Shown here in pieces: positions 1 through 10,274 of a stretch of DNA of 64,000 nt. Source of the DNA: Pinus tabuliformis (Eukaryota; Streptophyta; Pinopsida; Pinales; Pinaceae); the NCBI GenBank assembly GCA_031772625.1, contig CM062820.1, positions 87,960,069-88,024,068 of the forward strand, written 5' to 3'. The notes under the pieces were generated by a model. It ran no database searches, was not told where the DNA came from, and saw only the letters and a program-made list of their open reading frames with translations. The position numbers were made by a program, and so were the translations under genes. Each line of letters opens with the position of its first letter. Within the stretch, counting starts at the first letter, position 1.

Positions 1-58
1 ACAAGTTTACATTTTTATTAGTTGAATTAAATAAATTTACAAATAAACAAATAAATTG
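1..58. other. Left flank of the outer LTR element (target repeat)
   Basis: This short AT-rich stretch resembles the stretch at about 60903-60950 (shared words AAATAAACAAATA and GAATTAAATAA / GAAATTAAATAA). The sequence after 20922 resembles the continuation of that same stretch from 60951 onward. It is therefore read as the left half of the repeat into which the outer element inserted. No coding potential is seen. Confidence 0.55.
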
Positions 59-240
59 GCCATGAATGTTATGAGGTTCAATGTAAAATCTAATGATAAA
101 ATTTAATATATTTGAAAATTACTTTAATTTCATAAATAAGTTGGTTAGGGAAGCAAAGGAAGTTACGAGAAAAGGTCGCTAAGTGAAAGTTCATTTACCA
201 GACAGTTAGAGGACAGTTGTGTCCATTCCTAGAGATAAAT
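59..240 (+). repeat. 5' LTR of the outer element, left part
   Basis: Matches 17580-17759 in the 3' LTR, for example the word TTTGAAAATTACTTTAATT and the run AAGTGAAAGTTCATTTACCA. It stops exactly where the inner element begins (TAAAT then TGTAATAG) and resumes at 10275. Confidence 0.8.
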
Positions 241-516
241 TGTAATAGTCCTGGTGAAAATTCCATGTAATAAAGTTAAAAACAATAACCACAGATGAAT
301 GAGACACTTATTCCAAGCTGAATGTTGGGCAAGACATCCTAAGGGTTGTTCATTTGGTTGTTTATGGCTAAAGAAAGTGGCAAAGGCAATGGCTAAGGCA
401 TTTTTGGCACATTTATTTATGAAAATAATGGAAATCGGGAGAAAAGGGAGGTGAAAGGTTACAGGTTGCACGTGAGGAGGAAAATAATGGAAAATGAAGA
501 AAATAGAGACCTAATT

Positions 517-526
517 CATAAAAAGT
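517..526 (+). promoter_or_regulatory. TATA-like element in the inner LTR
   Basis: The word TCATAAAAAG lies about 60 bases upstream of a CT-rich run and is conserved in the other LTR at 8543-8552. Its position inside the LTR fits the U3 promoter of such elements. This is inference from motif and placement only. Confidence 0.35.
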
Positions 527-584
527 ATTCTGAGGATCACTTGGTAACCTTTTGTCAGTTTAGTATTGGAGATCTTTAATTATT

Positions 585-609
585 CTCTCTCTCTCTCTCT
601 CTCTCTCTC
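585..609. repeat. CT dinucleotide microsatellite
   Basis: About twelve uninterrupted CT units inside the 5' LTR. The matching place in the 3' LTR (about 8611-8624) has only about seven, so the tract length changed after insertion. Confidence 0.95.
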
Positions 610-955
610 ATACTCTTGAATACTTAGAGATTTCTTGAATCACTCTTGGAGGGTGTGGAATGCTTGGATTCTTCGAGAAAGAAGGAAAAGGAAGAGTAGG
701 AAAGCACAAGAAAGCATCAACATCAATAGCTACATCATATTTTCTTGCAGGTACTAAGTTGCATGTATGATTTCTTCACTAGTTTTAGCATGCATGGCAT
801 ATGCATGGGTTTTCTTGGTTGTGATCTATCATTGGCATGGAGGATTACCTAGATCGACAGTGAATTGCCTAGCCTTGTCATTTCCTGGATAGCCATGGTG
901 ATTGTGGGTTTACTTTCATTATTGTTTTTGGTTGGTTCTCATGTTTCCTTAGCTT

Positions 956-1207
956 GGGTTGAGTTACTAGTCCTGGAAGCCATGGTTGAACAAACGCTCT
1001 GGAAGCTTTGTAACAGCTTGGGTTCAGTCAGTATTTCTGGAAGCCCTAGTTGGAAAAATGTGCTAGAAGCACTTTTTGGGTTGAGTTACTAGTCCTAGAA
1101 GCCTTGGTTGGAAAAATGTTCTAGAAGCCCTGTATAAGCTATGGGTTGAGTTACTACTTCTGGAAGCCTTGGTTGAAAAAATGCTCTGGATGCCCTGGAA
1201 GGCTTGG
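956..1207. repeat. Minisatellite within the LTR (units of about 60 bp)
   Basis: Four imperfect units start near 956, 1020, 1078 and 1143. Each has the form GGTTGAGTTACTAGTC, then GGAAGCC, a T-rich/A-rich bridge, and GCTCTGGAAGCCCTG. The same four-unit block is present in the 3' LTR (about 8968-9220), so it existed before this copy inserted. Confidence 0.85.
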
Positions 1208-2234
1208 ATAGGACCAATCCGACGATGGTTTTGGCGATGTACAACCGTGAGTTAGAATCACCGTTTCATGGCTTGACATGGATGGCCTCTGGAATCCCTG
1301 GATGAGTTTTGATTTATGTGTTCTATGAGATCCCACATTCATGCGTGGAATATGGCAGGGGGATGAATTACTAAAGAGAGATTTGGCTCAACCATTCTAC
1401 GGTTAGGTGGAATGTGGTAGTCCCATCTCTAATTAGTTCATTGCAGTCATGAATGAGAAATCATTTCCATTTATTTTCATGTGTAAAGGTACTGATGTAT
1501 TTATGGATTTGATGGTTGTCATGTTTATTGTATTTATGTTCCTATTATGTTGGTTATATGTACATTTTATGGCAGGAGTTATGTATGGCTCTTAGCATGT
1601 TTTTACTTGTATGTGGATAGATAATGTGTCTATGACCTAATAGATGATAATGCATCAAATTTCATGAGGGAACAATGGTCCATAACGATTCTCACATAAG
1701 TATCATAAGATCCCTACACCTAACTTTGTTATTTACACCTGTAGACTAAATGTCGCTGATATGTTTGACGAAATGCCTATCATGGCTAGTAGGGGTCAAT
1801 TCAAGGTCTTGAACAAGTATTTTCTTTAGTACTATCATTTCCATGTTACTTTATTTATTTGAAGAGATGGATCAATTCTGGGCAGTGACCTGGGCTCTGG
1901 TAACGAAAATGTGGCTCAAATCCTAGAGTCGTTGGCAAGCAAGCCTGTGAGAGTGACTTTAGGTTGTTGGTCGCTCCCTTTCCCATAGCATAATAGTGAC
2001 TATGGCCCAAGAGACCTAAAACAATAGTGGGACCTAGGGACAAGTTATCTGATTGGTTGACTTGTCTTCTAAGGGTTCTGTTGATGATGTTGGATGTCTG
2101 TATGGTATGTTTCCACCGGTTCCACTTCCTTAATGTGACTTAGGAGGTCGAATCATATCATAGTGGCCTCTCATCGAATGTTTACCTCGACTGGTCAGTT
2201 TCTTGGGTAGATGTGGGAGGAGGGTGTTACAGAG

Positions 2235-2245
2235 TGGTATCATGG
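2235..2245 (+). other. Primer-binding site of the inner element
   Basis: TGGTATCATGG starts three bases after the 5' LTR. The first eight bases match the complement of the plant initiator tRNA-Met 3' end (TGGTATCA), the usual primer for plant Ty3/gypsy elements. Confidence 0.75.
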
Positions 2246-3235
2246 TTCACCCCTCGGACTGGATGGGTTATGTGTTGGTCATGCAGCATGTTAATGGAAT
2301 GTGTATCTCTTACACTTATATACTTATTATATTTTCTTGATAATTGATTAGGGTTGTAGTATGGTTATCATGGAGAATTTGGTATTGATTTCATGAAATG
2401 CATGGTTATAAGTATGTGACTAACTCTATATGGATTATGTGTCACTTACATGTTGATTTTATGGTGCCTACCTACATCCTTGTATGTTAGGTTACATTTT
2501 GATTATTTGGATTACATATATCAGTCGTGTAAGTTTATTATATGGTTTTTTCTCTTATGTTCGACTACATGCATCTACGCGTAGGTGTAGTTGATTTGGC
2601 ATTGCTTATGCATACTGTTGGTTGAATGTAGCAAAGGTACAATGGAGTAATGGTTGTTGTCATGCATGAGGTCATAGCATGAATTGTTGATATGGCCTTG
2701 CATTGATGACTCGATCCTAGTTAGAGTGATGTTTATGTGTTACATTTATTTGTGTATGTCTATACATTGTGATCATTATGTTATACATGTATCATGCTAA
2801 TTTGGTGATACTGCAGACAAAGTATCCTCCCCAAGCTATACTAAGGTTCGTTGATTTATTGTGATTCAGTTTATCTCACATATTATGCCTTGCAAGCAGA
2901 AATATCAAATGGCTAGCAAGAGGGTTGGCTGCAGAGACTCTCCCTACGAATCTGAAGAGCAGTATGGTGTTGGGAACTCTTCCGACCTGGAAGTGACACT
3001 GAGAAGCCTAAAGGAGGAGATAAGTTGTTGTAAGGCAGATAATGGCATAATAATACAGTCATAGGAAGAGTTAACGGAGGTGAATTTCGTAATACTTCAA
3101 AGCTTGTTGGATTTTCAATGACAAGGACGACTACGGATCAGTCATGAGTAGGAAGATAAAACTAATGGGGCATATGGTAGTAGATCTCATGGCGATTTTC
3201 GATCAGATAGAGATGATATAGTTAGATATGGAAGA

Positions 3236-4110
3236 TTGTTGGACACTACGGAGAGGAGAAGGGATAAACATGGGTATTATTTTAGTTCTGATTCAGATAG
3301 GCACTATAATCATCATCGTTATCATCCTTATAGGAGAAATGATAGGGGATACTTGCTGAATGAGTTTAAGAAGGAAAATCCACCTACTTTTGATGGAGAG
3401 ATAAAGAGATCACTGGATGTAGACGCATGGTTTCTTAGTATGAAGAAGTTTTTCATGTTGCATGACTACTCAGAGAACATGAAAGCTAGAGTGGCTACTT
3501 TTAGTTTTAAAGGTAAAAAAAACATCTGGTGGGAAGATGTGAAGAATGTTAGGGACATAAATGAGGAAAATATGAATTGGAGTGAATTAGAGTGGCTATT
3601 TAAGAAGAAGTATTTGTCAGAGAGATAATTCAAGGAAAGGGCAAAAGAATTATATGAACTAAAGAAGGGATCCATGATAGATGATGAGTACACTAGTAAG
3701 TTCTTGGAACTGTTGAAGTATGTGCCTTACCTCAAGGAGGAGCAGGCTAAGATTCATAGATTCATTAGTGGATTATTGGTTGCATTCAAAGGCAATATTG
3801 AATTCGATGAGCCTATATCATTGAAGGAGGCCATTCGAAATCTAAAGCATTGTTATGAACAATCGAAGCGTGGAACTGAGACTAAGACAGACTGGAGAGG
3901 TAATGTAAAGAACAAAGGAAAATGGAATAGAAAATGAGCAAGGCCACAAGGTATAGATACCAAGGAGAATGTTTCACCACCTAAGAGGTTCAATGCATCA
4001 GATAGAGAACAGGGACATTGAGTTGAGGAAAAGAATAAGGATGGAGGCTGGAAGCCTATACAGTGTTGGACCTATGGCAAAGATCATCGCAGGAGGGATT
4101 GTCCACATAA
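3236..4110 (+). pseudogene. gag fossil of the inner chromovirus
   Basis: Retrotransposon gag region. The part near 3370-3630 shows the typical PPTFDGE start, a WFLSMKKFF helix and the KKNIWWEDV block. The part near 3660-3940 shows FKERAKELYELKKGSM-type and FISGL residues followed by a basic stretch. A zinc-knuckle-like stretch lies near 4050-4100. Gag normally forms the virus-like particle in which reverse transcription takes place. The upstream 2250-3230 looks like 5' untranslated or early gag sequence without clear domains. The gene is broken and is listed only as a fossil part of the element. Confidence 0.85.
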
Positions 4111-4269
4111 TCAAGGTGGTAGACCTCAAATATACAGTGCACATGAGGTGCAGACTGTTGGAGATGTAGGCCAGGGTATTCCTCGTATCTATGAAGCCAT
4201 GGAAAACAGATAGGCAGAACATCAAGCATATATCATTAATATGGACGGTAAGATTTGTGATCAAGTTAT

Positions 4270-4330
4270 TTCTATTTTGATTGACCCTGGATCTAATTAT
4301 AGCTATGTTAGTCTTGACTTGGAGGATAAG
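4270..4330 (+). pseudogene. Aspartic protease fossil of the inner chromovirus
   Basis: The run ILIDPGSNYSYVS lies between gag and reverse transcriptase, where Ty3/gypsy elements encode the retropepsin. It resembles the active-site DSGA/DPGS signature of plant elements. This is a short remnant, and the assignment rests on motif and position. Confidence 0.6.
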
Positions 4331-4699
4331 TGTGGTTTGAGTAAGGAATTGCATGAAAAGTCTTAATTAGTGCAGTTGGCTACAGGTACGAAGAAGCAAG
4401 TTCATCATTGGGTGAGAGATTGCACATTTGAATTAAATGGTATTCCTACCATAACACATTTGAATGTTTTACTGTTGAGCTCATACAATATGTTGTTGCG
4501 CATGGATTGGTTGTATCTTCATAGAACGAAGGTTGACTGTTATGAAAAAACCATTGAGTGCGTTGATGACGATCGAGAACCAAGAGTCTTGCAAGGTAAG
4601 AAGAAAGCCACATCAATTAGAATGGTGAAAACTATGCAAGCAAAGTGTAGCCATAAGAGAGGGTGCAAGCTATTTGTAGTACACATTTCTAGTGATAAG

Positions 4700-5620
4700 G
4701 GAAAGGAGGTTGAGGATACAGATGTGTTGAACAAGCACTTGGGTTTACAACAGTTTAGGGATGTATTTCCTGAGGACGTCACAGAGTTTCCACCTCATAG
4801 GGAGGCAGACTTTTCTATCGAGTTAGTTCCAGGGGCATCTCTAGCATCAAAAGCACCTTACAAGATGAGTACACACAAGTTGGTTGAGTTAAAATTGCAG
4901 ATGAAGGAAATGTTGGACAAAGGATACATTAGTCCAAGTGTATCACCTTGGGGCACATCGGTCTTGTTTGTGAGGAAGAAATATGGTTCCCTCAAATTAT
5001 GCTTTGATTAGAGGAAGTTGAATAAAGTGACTATCAAGAAAAAATATTCTTTGTCGAGGATTGTTGACTTGTTCGATCAATTGAAGGGGGAAAAATGTTC
5101 TTGAAGATTGACTTGAGATCTAAGTACCATCAGGTATGCATCAAAGAGGAGGATATATACAAGACTGTGTTCAGGACTAGTTATGGGAATTATGAGTTTA
5201 TTGTTGTTCCATTTGGCCTAACAAATGCTCCAACTACATTTATGTGTTTGATGAATAGTGTGTTGCATCCATATTTGGATTAGTTTGTTGTTGTGTTCAT
5301 TTATGATATACTAGTATATTCTAAAAATGAGGAAGAGCATGTCGAGCACTTAGCAGTAATGTTGAGGTTGCTAAGATAGCATCAGTTGTATGCTAAGCTC
5401 GGAAAATATAGTTTCTTTTAGACTGAGGTACACTACTTGGGACATGTTGTCTCCAAGGAGGGCATTGTAATAGATCCAAAGAAGATAAGGGCCATCATGG
5501 AGTGGGTAGCTCGTAAGAGTGTGGATGAGGTGATATCTTTCATGAGTCTGGCAGGCTATTATAGGAGGTTCATCAGGAACTTCTCACAAATTTCTTATCC
5601 TATCACATCATAGCAGAGAA
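4700..5620 (+). pseudogene. Reverse transcriptase fossil of the inner chromovirus
   Basis: Ty3/gypsy reverse transcriptase blocks appear in order: FPEDVTEFPPHREADFSIEL (near 4765), the YISPSVSPWGTSVLFV block (near 4930), FLKIDLRSKYHQV (near 5098), VPFGLTNAPTTF (near 5205), and a catalytic-site block of the FIDDILVYS type (near 5300). A connection region with LAGYYRRFI-like residues follows (near 5550). In a live element this enzyme copies the RNA genome into DNA. Here it is broken in several places. Confidence 0.9.
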
Positions 5621-5689
5621 AAGGTAAGAGTTCAAATGGACGGAAGAGTGTGAGGCTAGCTTTGAGAAGCTCAAGAAGTTAGTGACACA

Positions 5690-6110
5690 TGCACCAGTGC
5701 TACAGATTGTAGATCCAGACAAAATTTTGTAGTATGTACAGATGCTTGCAAGAGAGGGCTTGGTGGATTCCTTCTGTAGGATGGAAAGGTGGTATGTTAT
5801 GAGTCCCGGAAACTAAACGAGCACGAATATAATAATCATGTGCATGATCTCAAGTTGGAAATGATTATACATGCATTGAAGATGTGGAGACATTATCTTC
5901 TTGGTAGGTGGTTTGTGCTTATGAGTGATCAAATTGGGTTGAAGTATTTATTTCACCAGCTGAATCTGAATGCTAGGCAGGCTAGATGGTTGGCCACGAT
6001 TAGTGAGTTCAACTTTGAGATCAGATACATCAAAGGTAAGGAGAACTGAGTGGCAGATTCTCTTAGTAGGCGAGTACATGTGAATCACTTAGCAGCTATG
6101 AGCTCTTATG
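5690..6110 (+). pseudogene. RNase H fossil of the inner chromovirus
   Basis: Contains VCYESRKLNEHEYNNHVHDL, MWRHYLLGRWFVLMSD and ARWLATISEFNFEIRYIKGK, which are the standard RNase H blocks between reverse transcriptase and integrase in Ty3/gypsy elements. The VADSLSRR-like end follows at about 6050-6075. It is broken. Confidence 0.88.
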
Positions 6111-6185
6111 GGATAGATCTATAGGACAAGATCTTGCGGGTAGGACAACAGGATGTTAGATGTATGGAGATTGCGCATAGGTTGT

Positions 6186-6294
6186 AGATGAATACAAATA
6201 CAAGTACAGGTATAGGTGATAGTACAGGTACAGGTAGAGGTGATGGTACAGGTACAGGTATTGGTAGTGGTACATGTATAGGTGTAGGTGCATA
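6186..6294. repeat. GGTACA/GGTATA short-unit repeat inside pol
   Basis: About 110 bases built from hexamers such as GGTACA, GGTGAT, GGTAGA and ATACAA, partly organised as 12-mers (GGTACAGGTACA). On the plus strand it would read as a Thr/Gly-rich linker and on the minus strand as Cys/Thr-rich. It sits exactly between RNase H and the integrase zinc-binding region, where these elements normally have a short non-repetitive linker. Confidence 0.85.
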
Positions 6295-7450
6295 AGATTT
6301 GGACTATTGTCTTGTGGCATATGGATTGGTCAGGTTCCAAGATAGGATATATGTACCAAATAACAATGAGATCAAGAAGGTGATCTTGCGGGAGTTTCAT
6401 GTGAAACCATATTTGGATCACCCAGGTTATCAAAAGACACTCACAACAATGAAGAGGTATTACTATTGGTCGAACTTGAAGAAGGATGTAGCAGAGTTTG
6501 TGGCTAGATGTTTCAATTGTCAGCGATTGAAGTCATAGTGCAAACATCTAAGTGGAATACTACAACTGATCACTATTCCGGATTGGAAATGGAAGATCAT
6601 TTCCATGGATTTCCTCACAGGGTTGTCGAAGACAGTGAAGCAGCATGATTCCATCATGGGCATTGTGGACAGGTTAACAAAGGTTGAACACTTTGTTCGA
6701 TAAAGTCTACATTCTCAGCTAGTGATGTGGCATATGTATTCATCTGAGACGTGGTTTTAGTACATGGTGTTCCAAATAATATGTGTCAGGAAGGGATGCA
6801 AAGTTCACTTCCAAGTTTTGGAAGGCGTTATTTGCAGGTTTGGGTACAAATTTGGCCTTCAACATAGCTTATCACCTGCATACAAATGGACAGATAGAGA
6901 GAGTCAATAGGATATTAGAGGACATATTGAGGATGTATGTGATGCATCAACAAAAGAAGTGGGAAGATTATCTCCCTTTGGTCGAGTTTTCATAAAAGAA
7001 TAGTTATCAAGAGTCACTAAGGATGATTCTTTTTGAGGCATTATATGGGTGGAGTTGTAACACTCCCATTACTTGAAGTGATCCAGTTAGCAGAGTATTG
7101 ATTGGAACAGATATGTTGGCAGACATGGAATAGGAAATGAAGGTGATCAATAAGAATCTCATGGAAGCATAGGATATGTAGAAGAGTTATGCAGACAGGG
7201 ACAGGTTGTTCAAGGAGTTCCAGGTTGGGGAGCAGGTGTACTTGCACATCAAACTGAAGAAGATCTCCTTGTGGATTGGATCATGTGCCAAGCTGGAACC
7301 ACGGTTTTGTGGACCCTTTAGTATTATTGAGCAGATTGGGCCAGTAGCCTATCGACTTGCACTGCCTCCAACAATGAAATTCCATGATGTTTTCCATGTA
7401 TCTTTGCTTAAGAAGTATTTTAAGGATGTTGATCATGTAATTGACTAGTT
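6295..7450 (+). pseudogene. Integrase fossil of the inner chromovirus
   Basis: The zinc-binding region (near 6400-6535) shows HPGYQKTLTTMKRYYYW and CFNCQRLKS. The catalytic core follows (near 6590-7000) with DFLTGL-like, DRLTKVEHF-like, SGRDAKFTSKFWKALF and HTNGQIERVNRILED blocks. The C-terminal part (7206-7450) has the GPFSIIEQIGPVAYRLALP and FHDVFHVSLLKKY blocks. Integrase normally inserts the DNA copy into chromatin. The gene is broken. Confidence 0.9.
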
Positions 7451-7504
7451 TGTATTGCAGGTGGAACCAGATGGATAATTCCATCCAGAGCCATAATGTA
7501 TATT

Positions 7505-7640
7505 GCAGAAAAAGGTGCTCATGCTCCAGAACTGAGAAATTGAACAAGTTAAAGTGAAATGGAAGTACTTTGGGCCCGATGAAGCTACATGGGAGATGGT
7601 GGATCAGATGCAAGTTATGTATCCTTCCTTGTTTGTCGGT
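7505..7640 (+). pseudogene. Chromodomain-like C-terminus of the inner element
   Basis: After the integrase, the run IEQVKVKWKYFGPDEATWEM matches the core of integrase-linked chromodomains in plant chromoviruses. In live relatives this domain steers insertion to marked chromatin. Its presence is the main reason for calling the element a chromovirus. Confidence 0.8.
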
Positions 7641-7649
7641 TGAGGCAAA

Positions 7650-7870
7650 GCAGCTTGATATGGTGGTTTGGTATTTGCTTATGGTGGTTTGGTATATGCT
7701 TTATGATGGTTTGGTATTTATTTTATGGTGGTTGATATATGCTTTATGATGGTTTGATACATGATATATGATGTTTTGATATATGGTTAGACATGGTGTT
7801 TAGTATATGTTTTGATATATGATTTGGTATATGATTTGGCATATGTTTTGGTATCTATATTTTGATGATG
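7650..7870. repeat. TGGTTTGGTATATG-like short repeats
   Basis: The non-coding stretch after pol is made of loosely repeated words such as ATGGTGGTTTGGTAT and GATATATGATTTGGTATATG. It is a degenerate simple-sequence region inside the 3' untranslated part of the element. Confidence 0.7.
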
Positions 7871-7898
7871 CTGCTATATGTACACGTGTATGGATGTA

Positions 7899-8159
7899 CA
7901 TACTGTAATGAGCTATGTTATAAAGCTCCACTATGTGGCATGGGTATCATTTTATTATGTTATCTTGTGGTTATGTTATCTTGATGTTGTGATGTTATAT
8001 GAGTTGGCACTCAATAGGATGACCATTGTAAATACTGTAATGAGTTGTGTTATAAAGCTCAACTATGCGGTATGTTGCCATGTTGTCATGATGTTTTTTA
8101 TCTTGCGCAGATATTTCATAGTAAATACTGCATCGAGCTGTGTTATATAGCTCCATGAG
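7899..8159. repeat. Three spaced copies of a 35-bp motif
   Basis: Copies start near 7899, 8031 and 8124. Each has the form ATACTGTAATGAGCTATG, then TTATAAAGCTC and a short tail, and they are separated by about 90-130 bases of unrelated sequence. They lie just upstream of the polypurine tract. Each copy can fold on itself because GAGCTATGTTATAAAGCTC is partly self-complementary. Confidence 0.8.
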
Positions 8160-8225
8160 AAGTATATATTCCTTCAGTAGATTTCTAAGGTATATGTGTG
8201 ATTGAACATCGAGGATGGTGTCCCC

Positions 8226-8240
8226 CAAGGGGGAGGGTTT
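8226..8240 (+). other. Polypurine tract of the inner element
   Basis: AAGGGGGAGGG lies directly upstream of the 3' LTR. In Ty3/gypsy elements this is the primer for plus-strand DNA synthesis. Confidence 0.8.
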
Positions 8241-10274
8241 TCTAATAGCCCTGATGAAAATTCCATGTAATAAAGTTAAAAAAATAACCAAAGATGAATG
8301 GGACACTTATTTCAAGTTGAATGTTGGGAAAGACATCCTGGGGGGTGTTCATTTGGTTGTTTATGGCCAAGGAAATTGGCAAAGGCAATGGCTAAGGAAT
8401 TAAAAGGCAAAAATATATTTTTGGCACATTTATTTATGAAAATAATGGAAATTAGGAGAAACGTGAGGTGAAAGGTCACAGGTTGCATGTGAGGAGGAAA
8501 ATGAAGGAAAATAATGGAAAATTAAGAAAATAGAGACCTCATTCATAAAAAGGCTTCTAAGGATCAGTTGGTAACCTTTTGTCAATTCAGTGTTGGAGTT
8601 CACTAATTATTCTCTCTCTCTCTCATACTCTTGGATACTTAGAGATTTATTGAAGCACTCTTGGAGCGTGTGGCACACTTGTATTCTTGGAGAAAGAAGG
8701 AAAAGGAAGAGCAAGAAAGAGAGAGAAGGCATTTGCATCAACATCTACATCAGATTTTCTTCTAGGTACCGAGTTGCATGTATGATTTCTTCACTAGTTT
8801 TGGCATGCATGGCATATGCATGTGGTTTCTTGCTTGTGATATATCATTGTCATGGAGGATTTCCTAGATCGACCATGGATTGCCTAGCCTTGCCATTTAC
8901 TGGATATCCATCATTATTCTTGGTTTTCATTGTTTTGTTTTGGTTGGTTCTCATGTTTCCTTAGCTTGGGTTGAGTTATTAGTCTTGGAAGCCCTGGTTA
9001 AAAAAACACTTTGGACGCCCTGTAACAACTTAGCTTCAGTTATTAGTCATGGAAGCCCTAGTTTGAAAAACACTCTAGAAGCCCTTGGTGGGTTGAGTTA
9101 CTAGTCCTAGAAGCCTTGGTTAGACAAACGCTCTAGAAGCCCTATATAAGTTGTGGGTTGAGTTAATAGTTTTGGAAGCCTTGGTTGGAAAAACGCTCTG
9201 GAAGCCCTGGAAGGCTTGGATGGAGACTAATCCGTTGATGGTTTTGGTGATGTCTGACCATGGGGTGGAATCACTATTTGATGGGTTGAGGTGGATGGCC
9301 TATGGAAGTCCTAGATGAGTTTTGATTGATGTGTTCTATGAGATCCCACATTGATGCTTGGAATATGGTATTGGGGTAAATGGATGAAGAGAGATTTGGC
9401 TCAACCATTCTATGGTCGGGTGGAACGTGGTAGTCCCTTCTCTAGTTGGTTCATTGTATTCATTAATGGGAAATCATTTCCCTTGATGTTCGTGTGTAAA
9501 GGTACGATGTATTTATGGATTTGATGGTTGTCGTGTTTATTGTATTTTTGTTCCTATTATGATAGTTATTAGCACATTATATGGCAGCAGTTATGTATGG
9601 CTCTCAATATGTTTTTACTTGTATGTGAATAGACAATCTTTCTATGACCTGATAGATGATAATGCAGAAAATGGCATGAGGGAACAATGTTCCATAGCGA
9701 TTCTCAGATAAATTTGAGATCCCTACACGGAACCTTGTTATTTACACTTGTAGATTACATGCCAGTGATATATTTAACAAAATGCCTATCATGGCTAGTA
9801 GGGGTCCAGTCAAAGTCTTGAACAAGTATTTGATTTACTACTATCACTTCCATGTTACTTTACTAAGTTGAAGAGATGGATCAATTCTGGGCAGTGACCT
9901 AGCCTCTGGGCATGAAAAAGTGGCTCAAATCCTGGAGTCGCTAGCACAAAACTAACAATTTTGGGCCACCATCGCTAGCAGGTAGGCCTATGAGACTAAC
10001 TTTAGGTTGTTGGTCGCTCCCTTACTCATACCATGAAAGAAACTATGGCCCAAGAGACCTAAAACAATAGAGGGACCCGGGTATAGGTTGTTTGAGTGAC
10101 TGACTTTTCTTCTGAGGGTTTTGTTGATAATGTTGGATGTCTGTATGGTTTCGTTCCATCAGTTCCACTTCCTTAATGTGACTTCGAAGTTCGAACCATA
10201 TCATAGTGGCTTCTCGTCACATGTTTGCCTTGACTGGCCTGTGGCTTAGGTAGATGTGGGAGGAGGGTGTTGCA
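8241..10274 (+). repeat. 3' LTR of the inner chromovirus
   Basis: Pairs with 241-2231. It ends GGTGTTGCA and is followed by TACATTATCTCAG, where the interrupted host LTR resumes. It carries a shorter CT tract, the conserved TATA-like word at 8543-8552 and the four-unit minisatellite at about 8968-9220. Confidence 0.92.

Larger units (their letters stand above)
241..2231 (+). repeat. 5' LTR of the inner chromovirus
   Basis: Begins TGTAATAGTCC and ends GGTGTTACA. It pairs with 8241-10274 over its whole length. It contains a CT microsatellite (585-609), a TATA-like word (517-526), and about four copies of a 58-65-bp minisatellite (956-1207). Confidence 0.92.
241..10274 (+). mobile_element. Inner Ty3/gypsy chromovirus (Tekay-like), broken, nested in an LTR
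   Basis: An LTR retrotransposon of about 10.0 kb with LTRs of about 2.0 kb (241-2231 and 8241-10274). It has an initiator-tRNA-Met primer-binding site, gag, protease, reverse transcriptase, RNase H, integrase and a C-terminal chromodomain in the usual Ty3/gypsy order, then a non-coding 3' region and a polypurine tract. The flanking five bases are TAAAT on the left and TACAT on the right, a near-perfect target duplication. The undisrupted target reads AGAGATAAATTATCTCAG at about 17750, in the other LTR of the host element. Long LTRs plus a chromodomain suggest the Tekay/Del lineage, which is an inference. The coding region carries well over ten breaks. By eye the first 155 bases of the two LTRs are about 90 percent identical, so this is a fossil, though younger than its host element. 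Confidence 0.93.

Noticed and set aside
865-1092. Plus-strand frame of 75 codons inside the 5' LTR of the chromovirus
   Set aside because: It lies in the LTR minisatellite, and the corresponding 3' LTR frame diverges. There is no domain, and it is best explained by the repeat.
6119-6433. Minus-strand Cys/Thr-rich frame of 104 codons resembling a small cysteine-rich protein
   Set aside because: It is the antisense reading of the GGTACA hexamer repeat in pol. The cysteines come from the simple repeat, not from a gene.
8590-8964. Plus-strand frame of 124 codons at the start of the 3' LTR
   Set aside because: It is wholly within LTR sequence, it is not preserved in the other LTR, and it has no recognisable domain.
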